From Rheum nobile (Eukaryota > Streptophyta > Magnoliopsida > Caryophyllales > Polygonaceae), in NCBI GenBank assembly GCA_027886185.1, contig WOAB01000583.1, positions 806,001 to 870,000 of the forward strand: a stretch of 64,000 nucleotides of DNA. Reading direction: 5' to 3'. Position numbers and translations under genes: made by a program. This document shows positions 1 through 10,628 of this stretch, piece after piece. The notes under the pieces are model-generated. The model saw nothing but the letters and a program-made list of their open reading frames with translations. It ran no database searches and was not told the origin of the DNA. The stretch's first letter is position 1. The number at the start of each line of letters is the position of its first letter.

Positions 1-3000
1 GTCACCAGACGCGTCCTCAGCGTCAAGGAAGGAGGTCCACTTGACCAAAGGGAGAATCTGTTTCATTCCCGGTGTCGTATGAAGAATGCGTCGCTGAGTC
101 TGATAATTGATGGAGGGTCGTGCTGCAACATTATAAATGAGGGAGTCATCCGCGACTTCAATCTTCAGACGCAACCACATCCTCAGCCCTACAGTCTGTA
201 GTGGATTTCAGACCAACCCGGTAACAATGTCTCTTTACAGTGTCCCGTTACTTTTTCCATAGGACCATTTACAGACACTGTTTTATGCGATGTTACCGCC
301 ATGGATGCCACCCATATTCTGTTAGGGCGTCCTTGGCTATTTGACCGTCGCGTCTTCCATGATGGGTTTTTGAACAGTTACATGTTCAATCACCATGGAA
401 AGCGCGTGACGCTCTTACCTATGACTCCGAATGAGATTTTACAGGACCATGCTATTAGACAGAGGAACAAGGCTATACAGGCTACAAAGGACAACGGAAT
501 ACCCCCTCTAGAGTCCCCTACAACTTTCCAGCAGAGTTCCCTACAACTTCCTGCAGCATCTTCTTCGGATACCCAGGGCACTTCAGAACAGGGTGCTGTA
601 AAGGGTTCTGCTCATCAGAAGGGTGGCAAAGGTAGTTCTGCGCTGAAAGGCACTTGTGAGCAGCGACTTCTCTTGGCGCGACGCCAGAAGGTTTTCGACG
701 TCATCCAAGGCAAGTCTCCCTGTTTCCTACTCATTGCTCTTCCTACTGCCCTACCTGTTTCAGATTCCGCACTCCCCTCTTGTATTTTGTCTGTTTTGCA
801 GGAGTTTCAGGATGTGCTGCCGGACGAGTTGCCAGATGGTCTTCCACCACTTCGTGGCATTGAGCACCAGATTGATTTTGTTCCGGGAGCTACTCTTCCC
901 AACCGAGCTGCCTATAGAACTTCTCCAGAGGAAACAAATGAGTTGCAAAAGCAGGTGCAGGAACTGTTGGAGAAGGGGTATGTGCGCGAGTCTCTTAGCC
1001 CGTGCGCTGTTCCCGTCATATTGGTGCCTAAGAAGGACGGTTCTTGGAGGATGTGCGTGGATTGCCGTGCCATCAACCAGATCACCGTCAAATACAGACA
1101 TCCCATTCCTTACCTCGACGACATGCTTGACGAGCTACATGGAGCGCAGTTCTTCAGCAAGATTGATCTGAAGAGCGGCTATCATCAGATTCGCATGAAG
1201 GAGGGGGACGAGTGGAAGACTGCTTTCAAGACGAAGTATGGTCTGTATGAGTGGCTAGTCATGCCATTTGGACTGACCAATGCTCCTTCTACGTTCATGA
1301 GACTGATGAACCATGTCTTGAGAGCTTTTCTGGGTAAGTTTGTAGTTGTCTATTTTGATGATATTCTTATTTACTCCAGGACTTTAGATGACCATGCTGA
1401 GCATCTTCGACTTGTTTTAGAGTGTTTGAGAGTAGAGAGTTTATACGCCAATCTTGGCAAGTGTGTATTTTGTTCTCCTTCTACAAACTTCCTAGGTTTC
1501 GTCGTCAGCAAGGACGGCCTGCAGGTGGATGCAGAAAAGATCCGCGCTATCCAGGAGTGGCCGACGCCAGCTACTCCTACTCAGGTACGTTCGTTTTTGG
1601 GTTTTGCTGGTTTTTATCGACGGTTTGTTCGTGATTTCAGCACTATAGCCGCCCCATTACACGAGCTGACCAAGAAGGTCGCGTCTATCACTTGGCTTCC
1701 ACGGCATGATGCTGCTTTTGCCGCCCTGAAGGATGCCTTGTGCCTCATGCCGCTGCTGCAGCTTCCTGACTTCACCCATCGGTTCGAGATGGAATGCGAC
1801 GCTTTTGATTTCAGCATCGGAGGTGTCTTGCTGCAGGAGAAGAGGCCGATTGCCTACTTTTCAGAGAAGCTGTCAGGTGCACAGCTGAACTACCCGACGT
1901 ATGACAATGAGTTGTATGCGCTGATTCGGGTTCTAAAGACGTGGCAACACTATCTGTGGCCTGCAGAGTTCGTGATTCACTCAGATCATGCAGCTCTTAG
2001 TTATCTGCGCAGCCAGACGACTCTTAGCAGACGCAACGCTCATTGGGTTGAGTTCATGGACATGTTCCCCTATCTCATTGTTCACAAGAAAGGTAAGGAG
2101 AATGTGGTAGCCGATGCCCTTTCTCGCAGGTACGTCCTCATTACTCAGCTACAGTCTCAGTTATTTGGGTTTGCATTGCTCAAGGATCTTTATGATGTTG
2201 ATCCTTTCTTTTCTACATTCTTTGAGCAATGTAAATCCACTAGTCATGAACATGCTACATATTTCCTTGATGACGACTTTCTGTACAAAGGTGGGAAGCT
2301 TTGCATTCCTTCATCCTCTGTCAGAAATTTGCTGATTGAGGAAGCACATAGTCGTGGTCACTTTGGCGTGTCTAAGACACTGGCATCACTTCGCGAGCAC
2401 TTCTTCTGGCCTAAGATGGCCAACACTGTTACGAAGTATTGTCAGAGTTGTGTGACATGCCATAAGGCTAAGGCCAGGTCTAGTCCGCATGGTCTCTACA
2501 CGCCTCTGCCGATTCCAGCTGGCCCGTGGGAAGATCTTTCCATGGATTTTATCACTGGGTTACCTATGTCTCGGCGTGGTAGAGATTCTATATTTGTAGT
2601 CGTAGACAGGTTCTCTAAGATGGCACACTTCATTGCCTATAAGAACACTAGTAACGCCACTGACGTTGCTACTCTGTTCTTCGACAATGTCGTGAGACTG
2701 CATGGTATTCCGTGCACTATTGTTAGTGATTGGGACACCAAGTTCATCGGCCATTTCTGGAGAACCTTGTGGGGTAAGCTCGGTACTAAACTCCTATTTT
2801 CTACGAGCTACCACCCACAAACGGATGGTCAGACAGAGGTGACCAACCGCACTCTTGGAGCCCTCCTTCGGACGGTTCTGAAGAGTAACCCACGCAGGTG
2901 GGAGGACTTACTGTCTACTGTGGAGTTTTCTTATAACAGGTGCAGGCACAGCGCGACTAAACTGACCCCGTTCGAAGTTGTCTATGGACGGAACCCACTG

Positions 3001-3654
3001 ACGCCGCTGGACTTGACTCCCTATCCTAGGAAGGATACAGACAGCACCACAGCTGACAGATTGGCCGATCACATCAAGGAACTGCACACTCGGACGCGCA
3101 TCCAGCTGGAGCGCAGAGCAGCACAATATGCGGCCCAGAAGAACAAAGGACGACGCATGATTGTCTTTGCTCCTGGCGACTTGGTTTGGGTTCACTTGCG
3201 GAAGGAGCGTTTTCCCTCCAACCGCAAGTCTAAGCTCGACCAAAGGGGTGATGGACCATTCCGTGTTGTCAAGGCCATCAATGACAACGCCTACCAGCTA
3301 GAGCTCCCAGACAAGTATGGTGTTCACCCGACCTTCAATGTTGCTGATCTATCACCGTACGTGGAGCCAGAGTATGATGAGGGTGAAGCGGGGATGCTTC
3401 ATACTCAAGTGGGGGAGGATGATGTGACCTCGCCTACCATGACAGCTGCAGACGAGGAGGAGGCTATGAGTCTTAGGTCCTCAGGTCCCATTACTAGAGC
3501 ACGAGCCAAAGCTATTCAAGCTGTGACTCAATCACTGGTGACTAGACTCATAGCAGGTCATGGACGTCCAACTACAGATGAGGGATCCATTCTGAGTTTA
3601 GTGACAGTTGGGACGTCTACACAGTCTGCAAAGATCCCAGATCTCACAGATTAG
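1..3654 (+). pseudogene. pol: G gag-pol fragment (protease, RT, RNase H, integrase) with one in-frame stop
   Basis: An open frame from the window edge is broken by TAG at 199-201 inside the protease, after the DGGSC active site (about nt 106-120). From the Met at 301 it is open for 1117 codons. The RT spans about residues 225-415 with YFDD at 351-354. RNase H acidic residues are D500, E537 and D562. The integrase zinc finger is H683, H687, C717, C720 and its catalytic triad is D749, D810, E846 (35 residues between the last two). The usual SDRD motif reads SDWD, which keeps the catalytic D. The protein ends in an acidic, then TRARAK-containing tail encoded inside the 3' LTR. Apart from the TAG this frame is well preserved, so the copy is fairly young. 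Confidence 0.9.
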
Positions 3655-4272
3655 AGATATTGATCGCTATTCGCCTAGTTATCAATATTTCTGATTTATG
3701 ACATTGTTAGTTTTTTAGTCCGGATATTATTTATTATTATTTTCAGCATTTTTAAGGGAGTTTAGGAGGTCGTTTCTATACTTAGAATGACCAGCCCCCT
3801 TAGAGTTATTTTTAGAGTTTTATTTGTTTTATTTTTAATCTTTTTGGTTAAGGAAAATAAAGAGTCTTCCTTTTACTTAACCTAGCTTTGTAGCCCCCTT
3901 TCTCTTTGACGTTGATATTCATACTTTTATGTTGAGAGAAAACCTCCATTGAAGTTCCTTCAACGTCACCTTGAATCACCTAGTCGAGCTTGCTCCTTCG
4001 TCATTCTCACATCAAATCCTTTAGATCTAGGTCGAGCGTGCTCACTTCAACTATCCCGCTTCCAAATCTCCATCTTTTCCAGCCCTATACTCGCCGTGCA
4101 CATCCCTTCATCCCTACGGCCACCCCTCTCAAATTCCTATCGCTTCCGCCTCGCCGTCGTCTTGCAATCTCCATCAACGCAGACGCCTATTCAAGGAGTT
4201 GCTTCGCCCCACTACGGATTCATCACGATCTCATCCGGGACTTGAGACCTTCTTCATAGCAAGGTCACATCA
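3420..4272 (+). repeat. 3' LTR of element G (853 bp)
   Basis: Ends in a perfect 10-bp terminal inverted repeat, TGATGTGACC at 3420-3429 and GGTCACATCA at 4263-4272. A purine tract (AAGTGGGGGAGGA, about 3407-3419) lies directly upstream, as expected for the plus-strand primer. The pol stop at 3652-3654 is inside the LTR. A likely polyadenylation signal AATAAA is at 3856-3861. The 5' LTR is not in the window. Confidence 0.9.
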
Positions 4273-5054
4273 CCCTAGTTGATCAGACTAGAAATTATCA
4301 ATATCAATCATAAGCAATCAAGCAAGAGAATAGATAAAATCCATGCAATAGATTAAGAACGAGAATCTCACAACTGAATCAAAACGAAAGCTTCAGCGTC
4401 TGACTAAGCAAGAGTGGCTTAGTTCTTCATAGCAAAGTACGTAGAATGAAAAGTGAAATTAGGGTTCGAGAGTTATTCCTTAGGGAGGCCAAGCTCCCTT
4501 CTAACCCTTAAATACCAAAAGTAAATTAGTCTAAATTAACCTAAAACGAAAATACTAAAACCGTAATAAAATAATCCAAAATAAAACAGATCTGGAAAAC
4601 GGGCTCGGTGGGCTTCTGACAGCGGCGGAGGTCGTCGTATAGAAGGCGGCGGGCGCCGTAATCGCGGCGGTCACCATCTTTAAACGGCGAACGCCGGATC
4701 AATGTCGTAGCCATGGTCGCTGGGAGGGCTTTGGCGGCGGTCGCCTCCTCCTCTGCGGCGGTCGCCGTGAAGCCATTTCTTCAGTGTCTTCGTCTCTTCA
4801 GCTCCGAATGCTCCCAAAGCCTCCAAAAGTGTGTCTTCAACACCTCTTCACCAATACTTCATAACTCCTTGGCGTCTTCTACTGGTGGCTTCATCCTCAG
4901 TGTTTCCTATGATCTCCAAAACAGCTCAAACACCTCCAAAAACACCAACTTTGCCCCCAAACGTCATACACATGAATGTGTCTAAATCTACCCGAATGGC
5001 ACCAATAAACCCTCTAATGACTCTTAGTTAAGCCCTACAAAGTAGTGCTTATCA
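4273..5054 (-). repeat. 3' LTR of element A, first 782 bp (rest displaced by G)
   Basis: Colinear without gaps with 9847-10628 of the other LTR, about 32 differences by eye. The outer end is TTATCA at 5049-5054. The remaining roughly 597 bp of this LTR should lie left of the window, beyond G. Its copies of the GC palindrome are visibly decayed compared with the right LTR: 4623-4637 and 4686-4695 have lost the symmetry that 10201-10211 and 10260-10270 keep. Confidence 0.9.
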
Positions 5055-6420
5055 AACTCCCTCATGCTTAGACCTTTGCTCGTCCGCGAGTAAACTAATA
5101 AAGAGCCTACTCCTCTAATGCAGCATCCAAGGTCTCAGGAAGCATATCCTCCAACTAAGAGTCACCTAACCCATGCCAAGCTCCTGGCACCAATCTCATT
5201 TACAACACATCAACACTCAACAAGCTTAAGGGGCAAGCAGAGTATTTCCTCCAAGCTAAACCCGGACATCCAATAGTGTGAGTAACCTCTAATCCTAGCC
5301 TCCATCTATTGCTCCTTATGTCTCCCAGAGTGACCTACCCGACAATCCTTCTTTGACTCCTCTTCTTATGACGCCTCGCCAAGAATAATGAGAAATCCTA
5401 AAATCACTCTTCTTCTTTTTCGCTTGTTTTGCCAAGGCGCCCTTTCGGGTTTTCACCAAGCCACTCATTTCATTTTCCAATAGATGTACTCACATAAGCT
5501 CACGTCACTCTTGACCACATATTACCCCAACCTAATGTTGGTCCAAGCCACATGCTTATTACCTAGGCCGCCCTTTCGGGGTTTTGACCTATCCCAGGAT
5601 TTCAATGATAGCCTTTTTTTCAAAATTTTGGCTTTTTCTCTTTATTCATTTTTCTCCTCAACGACGTAGTAAGAATAGAACTCTCCCCCATGCTTAAACA
5701 TTGCATTGTCCTCAATGTAATGAAAGACAAAAAATAGAAGCACAGGGAAAAGCAAAAATAAAATAAAAATAAAATAACTCACAACGTCGCCGAGCTGGCT
5801 TGGACACTTCCTTTGTTGCTGGCGATCTTCTCAATAAACGTCCATGTCTCGGGTGTCAGCATCAACGCCATAATCTTCATCTACCGTGAAACCATAGGGA
5901 ACCACTGTGGTGAATAGTGGTATGGCAGGTATGGCGGGGTTGCACGGCCTTCAACGAACACAAAAATGGGGCCCAGATGTAATCGTGGTGTGGGCCCTAG
6001 TGTTCCTCCTCCTCAGCTGCCAATTATAGGGCCATCATCGTTGTCAAATACAAAGTGGGGCTAATGTCTCCTCCTTGACAACATGATGCGCACCATCTCT
6101 CCATAGGAAACGCAGGGCAGCTGGCCTCCGGTAGAACCTTTTTTTTTTTAGATAAAATAAAAAAAACGAACCTGAGAATGGCGGCGATCGCCGTCATTTG
6201 CCGCAAGCAAAGTGTCGGAGGAGGGGTTGGCGGCGGTCGCCGCTTCTCCTTCTTCACTTGGATACGCTTCCTGCAGGTTAGTTCGACACAGAAAGCAAAA
6301 ACTAAAAGGAAAAACAAAAGAAAATGACTAAGGGAAAGGAAATAAACTTCCTAACATCGGGTTGCCTCCCGAGCAGCGCCTTAGTTAATGTCGTTGGCTC
6401 GACATACTACTCGAACAACC
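5055..6420 (-). other. A 3' noncoding region with conserved blocks and two purine tracts
   Basis: No credible gene. On the minus strand it contains, in order: the block GTCGAGCCAACGAC...GGGAGGCAACCC (about 6400-6357); GC palindromes at about 6178-6194 and 6230-6243; the motif CATTGAGGACAATG with a following ATGGGGGAG tract (about 5722-5685); two AAAACCC(C)GAAAGGGCG motifs (about 5588-5568 and 5457-5437); a block containing CTTGGCGAGGCGTCATAAGA (about 5385-5366); and a purine tract abutting the LTR at 5055. Element B carries the same blocks in the same order, which argues for cis-acting RNA or priming functions. Short frames here, such as 6317-6024, have no recognisable product. Confidence 0.7.
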
Positions 6421-9170
6421 TCAATCCATATCATCAGGTTCCTTAGGAACCTTCTCATTCATTACCTCCTTCCTGAACCACTCATGGAAATGTTTGAACC
6501 TTAGACCATTCTTCTTCTTCAGCGGCTCCTCCACCTTGACTTTCTTAGTCGCGTCTCCCCCATACTTAGATCAATCCGGGGGGTGTTTAGCCTCAACTTC
6601 AGGGACCTGCACCAAAGACGGAACGAGCTTGTCGCTCGGAGTTAGCGGTAAAGGCGATTTGCCTGGTAGCTCCAGAGGAAGCTTATAGTAAGTGTCCAAC
6701 TCAGTAACGACTTTCTGCGAGTTAGTAGATGAAGCAAAATCCAAGCTAGAATCAACAATGATAGATTGCTTGTCATCTAGGTGGTCCTCATCAAAAACGT
6801 CTTGCACCACAGGCTCAAGTACATCAATTGCACACAAAGAGTGATCATCAGAAGGATATTTCATGGCTTCATAGATATTGTAGTTAATAGTTTGGCCATC
6901 AAATTCCATGGTTAAAGCACCAGTACTCACATTAATCTTAGTGTTGGCAATTTTCAGGAAAGGTCTCCCTAACAGAATATGGGCTGCATGCTTATCATGT
7001 TCCATATTGAGCACATAGAAGTCAGCAGGAAAAGTAAGATCACCAACCCTAACCAAAACATCCTCCACTATCCCTATAGGATGCACACTAGATCGATCAG
7101 CTAACTGAATGAAAATATTGGTCGCATGCATGGGTCCTAATCGTAAGGATTCACAAAGAGATGAAGGTAGAACATTAATGGAAGCACCCAAATCTAACAT
7201 AGCTTTATTGAACTTGGTACCTCCAATAGTGATGGGAATGGTGAACATACCTGGGTCACCACACTTCTTAGGTAAGCGCTTCTGAAACACAGCAGAAACA
7301 TGTTCGCTTACCTTTACCTTCTTCTTGTTGTTCCTATCCTGATTCCTCTTTGTGGTGCACATCTGCTTCAAGAACTTGGCATAACGAGGGACAGACTTGA
7401 TCAAATTTAGGAGAGGAATGTTGACCTCAACGTTTCTGAACATCTCAAACATGTCCTTGTCCTGCGCAAGTGGCTTGGTACGCTTCAAAGCAGATGGGAA
7501 TGGCGGAACAAGCTTCCAATCAGGAAAAATCGGAGTTTCGGACTCCTTCTCAGCCTCAGCATCGGCTACAGGGAGGCGACGGTCGCCGTAAGAAGGGCGG
7601 TGGTCGCCGCTGACATCGTCAGAAAAACTGAGATTTTGATCACCGTCACGGCGGGAGCCGTGGTCTTCACGACGGTCGCCGTTTTCTGGGCGGCGGTCGC
7701 CGTAAGAAGGGCGGCGGTCGCCGTTCTTGTTCTGCTCCAAATCCGGACTTTCTTCCTTGTTGACCTCAGAATTATCCTCTTCAAGCTTCTTCCCACTTCT
7801 CAGAGTCACAACACCGATATTCCGAATGTTCGGGTTCGCTTCCGTCTGAGATGGAAGTTTACCAAAAACCTTGGCGTCAAGCTTACTCACCACTTGAGAG
7901 ATCTGACCAACCTGCCTTTCCAAGTTCTGAATGCTGGCTTGTGTAGTCTCTTGGAATTACAATTGGTTCTTAGTCAACTTAGCAATATTGTCATTGAGAT
8001 TGGCGTTGCTCTGCATCAACATCTTCATCATGTCATCTATAGAGTGTGAAGGATTCGAGCTCTGCCCTTGAGGATTTGGCACAAATGGCTGCCTAGGTTG
8101 TTGAGGATTACCCTGTTGTTGGTTCGGTTCTGGTCTCTCCATCTGAAGTTGGGATGATCCCTCCAACCAGGATTGTATGTACTGGAGTAAGGATCATGCC
8201 TGGGCCTCTGCTGATATCCTCCTACTGCATTCACTTCCTCTTGTAGAGTAGGACACGAATCAGTAGGATGCAAGTCGTCATGACAAATCTCACAGGCCTT
8301 AGCCTGCTGAGGTGTACCCTTTAGTTTCAGACGCCTCACCTCCTCTCTCAGCACATCAAAATCAGCTTGATCAATTTTTGATTGAGAACTAGCAACCACC
8401 AAGCTTTGGGAACCTCTCCCACTGTATTGTCTAGAGTCATCAGCCAGAGTAGCAAATATCTCTAGAGCCTCTTCATAAGTCCTCTTCAGAATATTCCCAC
8501 CACATGCAGAATTTACCATCCGACGATCATCTTCACGGAGTCCTCCATGCAGATAAAGAATCAGATCATGATTAACATAACCATGGTAGGGGCAACTCTT
8601 CACCAGTTTCTTGAAGCGTTCATAGTAGTCATAGAGAGACTCATTAGACAGTTGCTCTATGTTGCAGATCTTCTTCTTGAGCTGATTGGACTTGATTGCC
8701 CGAAAGTATTTATCAAGAAATACCTTCTTCAAATTCACCCAAGTAGTGATGCTTCCTGGGGGTAAAGAATGATACCAATCCTTAGCAGAGTCCTTCAGAG
8801 AAAAGGAAAAGACTCTCAACCTTATCTGATCTTCAGTAATTTCAGATGGCCGCATGCTGGTGCAGACCTCAAGGAATTCATCCAAGTGGTGAATAGGATC
8901 CTCAAGCGGGGTTCCACTGAATTTCGGGAGTAGATGGACTACTCCTGTCTTGAGCTCAAATTTAACCTCATCACCAAGGGCAGGGAATTGCACAACACGA
9001 GTTGGTTGCTCCAAGTTAGGAGCTATCAAGGACTCAAGAGTAACACGAGCTGCCATTCTTTCAGCTTCCTGAAGTAGTATATTCGCAGCCCTGCGAGCTT
9101 GAAGAAAAGTTCTCTCGATTTCTGGATCAAAAACTAGAGGTAGATTATTAGTAACACGGGTGTGAACCAT
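6421..9170 (-). pseudogene. gag-pro: A gag-protease, broken by a frameshift and two stops
   Basis: Starts at the Met at 9170, 79 bp inside the LTR edge. The gag core (about residues 75-260) resembles the Athila-type retrotransposon gag. A CCHC knuckle of form CX2CX4HX4C follows at about residues 299-312. A frameshift near 8130-8165 moves the rest to another frame, which has TAA at 7957-7959 and TGA at 6571-6573 before the natural stop at 6421-6423. The protease shows DLGAS and an ILLGRPF motif. The linker between gag and protease contains repeats of GDRRP encoded by the same GC palindrome found in this element's LTR (7574-7723). No RT follows. Confidence 0.85.
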
Positions 9171-9229
9171 AAGATAGGTTCACACCAAGATTGGCACACA
9201 AATCACACACACAAAATAGATTATTGCCT

Positions 9230-9249
9230 CCCCGGCAACGACGCCAATT
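9230..9249 (-). promoter_or_regulatory. Primer-binding site of A
   Basis: Directly inside the LTR edge the minus strand reads AATTGGCGTCGTTGCCGGGG, a variant of the TGGCGCC-GTTGC-GGGG site also present in B at 13729-13750. The primer tRNA was not assigned. Confidence 0.75.
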
Positions 9250-10628
9250 TGATAACAGGAATTTGTCGTGTTAATTCCTACTATGCAAAATATCCAAACA
9301 AACCTTAAACCGTAGTCCTAGGTAAGTAAAGGTCGAGTCCACAGGGAGACAAAGTCTATCTTTATATGCAATTTGTATGTCAATCCAAAGTAACAAAAGG
9401 GGGGTTTTGTGTGTTTTAGTAAATCTAAACTTGCAAAGGTAAACAAACTAAAAGTTGATGAATTCAGTGATGGGAAAAGCACTTAGTCAAACAACATCCA
9501 CTATTCGTATGATAAGTTAATCCTAGATACTCATTCAAAATCTCATGCAATGGAAATTCCAATTCCTTTTCAGATATAACTAATAGCACAACCAGATACT
9601 ATTAGCACTAACTAATTAAACAACCCTGAAACTATCAAGATTCAGTTTAACAACAGCTTTACGGATAGGAATATAGTTGGATACAATTCTAGCATAAAAC
9701 AACCAGCTTTTATCCTAGAATGTAAATCAGTTCTCTTCTGCATAAGACTAGCACAACCAGATACTAGCACGATGCAGTTGCTACTCTGAAATAGATATGC
9801 TCAACCAGTAACAATCTAAATCTAGCAATAGATCAATAACAAGAAACCCTAGTTGATCAGACTAGAAATTATCAATATCAATCATAAGCAATCAAGCAAA
9901 AGAATAGATAAAATCCATGCAATAGATTAAGAACGAGAATCTCACAACTGAATCAAAACGAAAGCTTCAGCGTCTGACTAAGCAAGAGTGGCTTAGTTCT
10001 TCATAGCAAAGTACGTAGAATGAAAAGTGAAATTAGGGTTAGAGAGTTATTCCTTAGGGAGGCCAAGCTCCCTTCTAACCCTTAAATACCAAAAGTAAAT
10101 TGGTCTAAATTAACCTAAAACGAAAATACTAAAACCGTAATAAAATAATCCAAAATAAAACAGATTTGGAAAACGGGCTCGGTGGGCTTCTGACAGCGAC
10201 GGCGGTCGCCGTATAGAAGACGGCAGGTGCCGTAATCGCGGCGGTCGCCGTCTTTAAACGGCGGTCGCCGGATCAATGCCGTAGCCATGGTCACTAGGAG
10301 GGCTTTGGCGGCGGTCGCCGCCTCCTCTGCGGCGGTCGCCGTGAAGCCATTTCTTCAGTGTCTTCGTCTCTTCAGCTCTGAATGCTCCCAAAGCCTCCAA
10401 AAGTGTGTCTTCAGTACCTCCTCGCCAATACTTCATAACTACTTGGCGTCTTCTACTGGTGGCTTCATCCTCAGTGTTTCCTATGATCTCCAAAACAACT
10501 CAAATACCTCCAAAAACACCAACTTCGCCCCCAAATGCCATACACATGAATGTGTCTAAATCTACCCGAATGGCACCAATAAACCCTCTAATGACTCTTA
10601 CTTAAGCCCTACAAAGTAGTGCTTATCA
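9250..10628 (-). repeat. 5' LTR of element A (1379 bp, complete)
   Basis: Bounded by TGATAA at 9250 and TTATCA at 10623-10628. Read on the minus strand the promoter has five perfect GC palindromes (10341-10201) and a TATTTAAG box at 10088-10081, the same octamer as in B's 3' LTR. Two small plus-strand frames here (10287-10559, 10405-10605) also occur in the left copy at 4713-5031. They are shared because the LTRs are repeats, and no protein family is recognisable. Confidence 0.92.
10201..10341 (-). promoter_or_regulatory. Five-copy GC palindrome cluster upstream of A's TATA box
   Basis: GGCGGTCGCCG occurs at 10201, 10240, 10260, 10310 and 10331, with a diverged sixth copy around 10221-10231. 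The symmetric arms are CGGCG/CGCCG around an asymmetric GT. On the element's strand the cluster lies about 113-253 bp upstream of TATTTAAG. Its function is unknown; a protein-binding or methylation/small-RNA target role is inference. Confidence 0.7.

Larger units (their letters stand above)
1..4272 (+). mobile_element. Element G: chromovirus-like Ty3/gypsy LTR retrotransposon, 5' part outside window
   Basis: The 3' half of a Ty3/gypsy element, covering protease end, reverse transcriptase, RNase H, integrase and a complete 3' LTR. It is inserted in the left LTR of element A. Sequence resumes at 4273 exactly as at 9847 of A's other LTR, and 4273-5054 and 9847-10628 are the same length. The expected 5-bp duplication would be CCCTA (4273-4277), but its partner lies off the left edge. 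The reading frame runs 235 bp into the 3' LTR and the protease has a DGGSC active site. Both features fit the CRM-type chromoviruses that concentrate at plant centromeres, but I cannot recognise a chromodomain or CR motif with confidence. The lineage call is therefore inference. Confidence 0.85.
4273..10628 (-). mobile_element. Element A: Athila-like non-autonomous (gag-protease only) LTR retrotransposon
   Basis: Order on the minus strand: 5' LTR (10628-9250), primer-binding site, gag, protease, long 3' noncoding region, purine-rich tract, 3' LTR (5054 leftward, split by G at 4273). No RT, RNase H or integrase is present, so the copy would need proteins from a relative. Gag and protease resemble Athila-group proteins. 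The protease active site is DLGAS and a GGGAGGCAACCC block follows the coding region. A is inserted in the gag of C; its right flank starts at 10629. The two LTRs differ by roughly 4% by eye, so it is older than B or E. Confidence 0.88.

Noticed and set aside
4713..5031. Plus-strand ORFs in A's LTRs (also 10287-10605)
   Set aside because: Repeated only because they lie in the LTRs, antisense to the element, with no domain.
4273..5054. A's left LTR truncated by illegitimate deletion
   Set aside because: The breakpoint coincides exactly with the end of a complete G LTR with perfect 10-bp inverted ends, so insertion explains it.
6024..6317. 97-codon minus-strand ORF in A's 3' region
   Set aside because: Low-complexity hydrophobic/basic protein over a conserved noncoding block; there is no equivalent in B.
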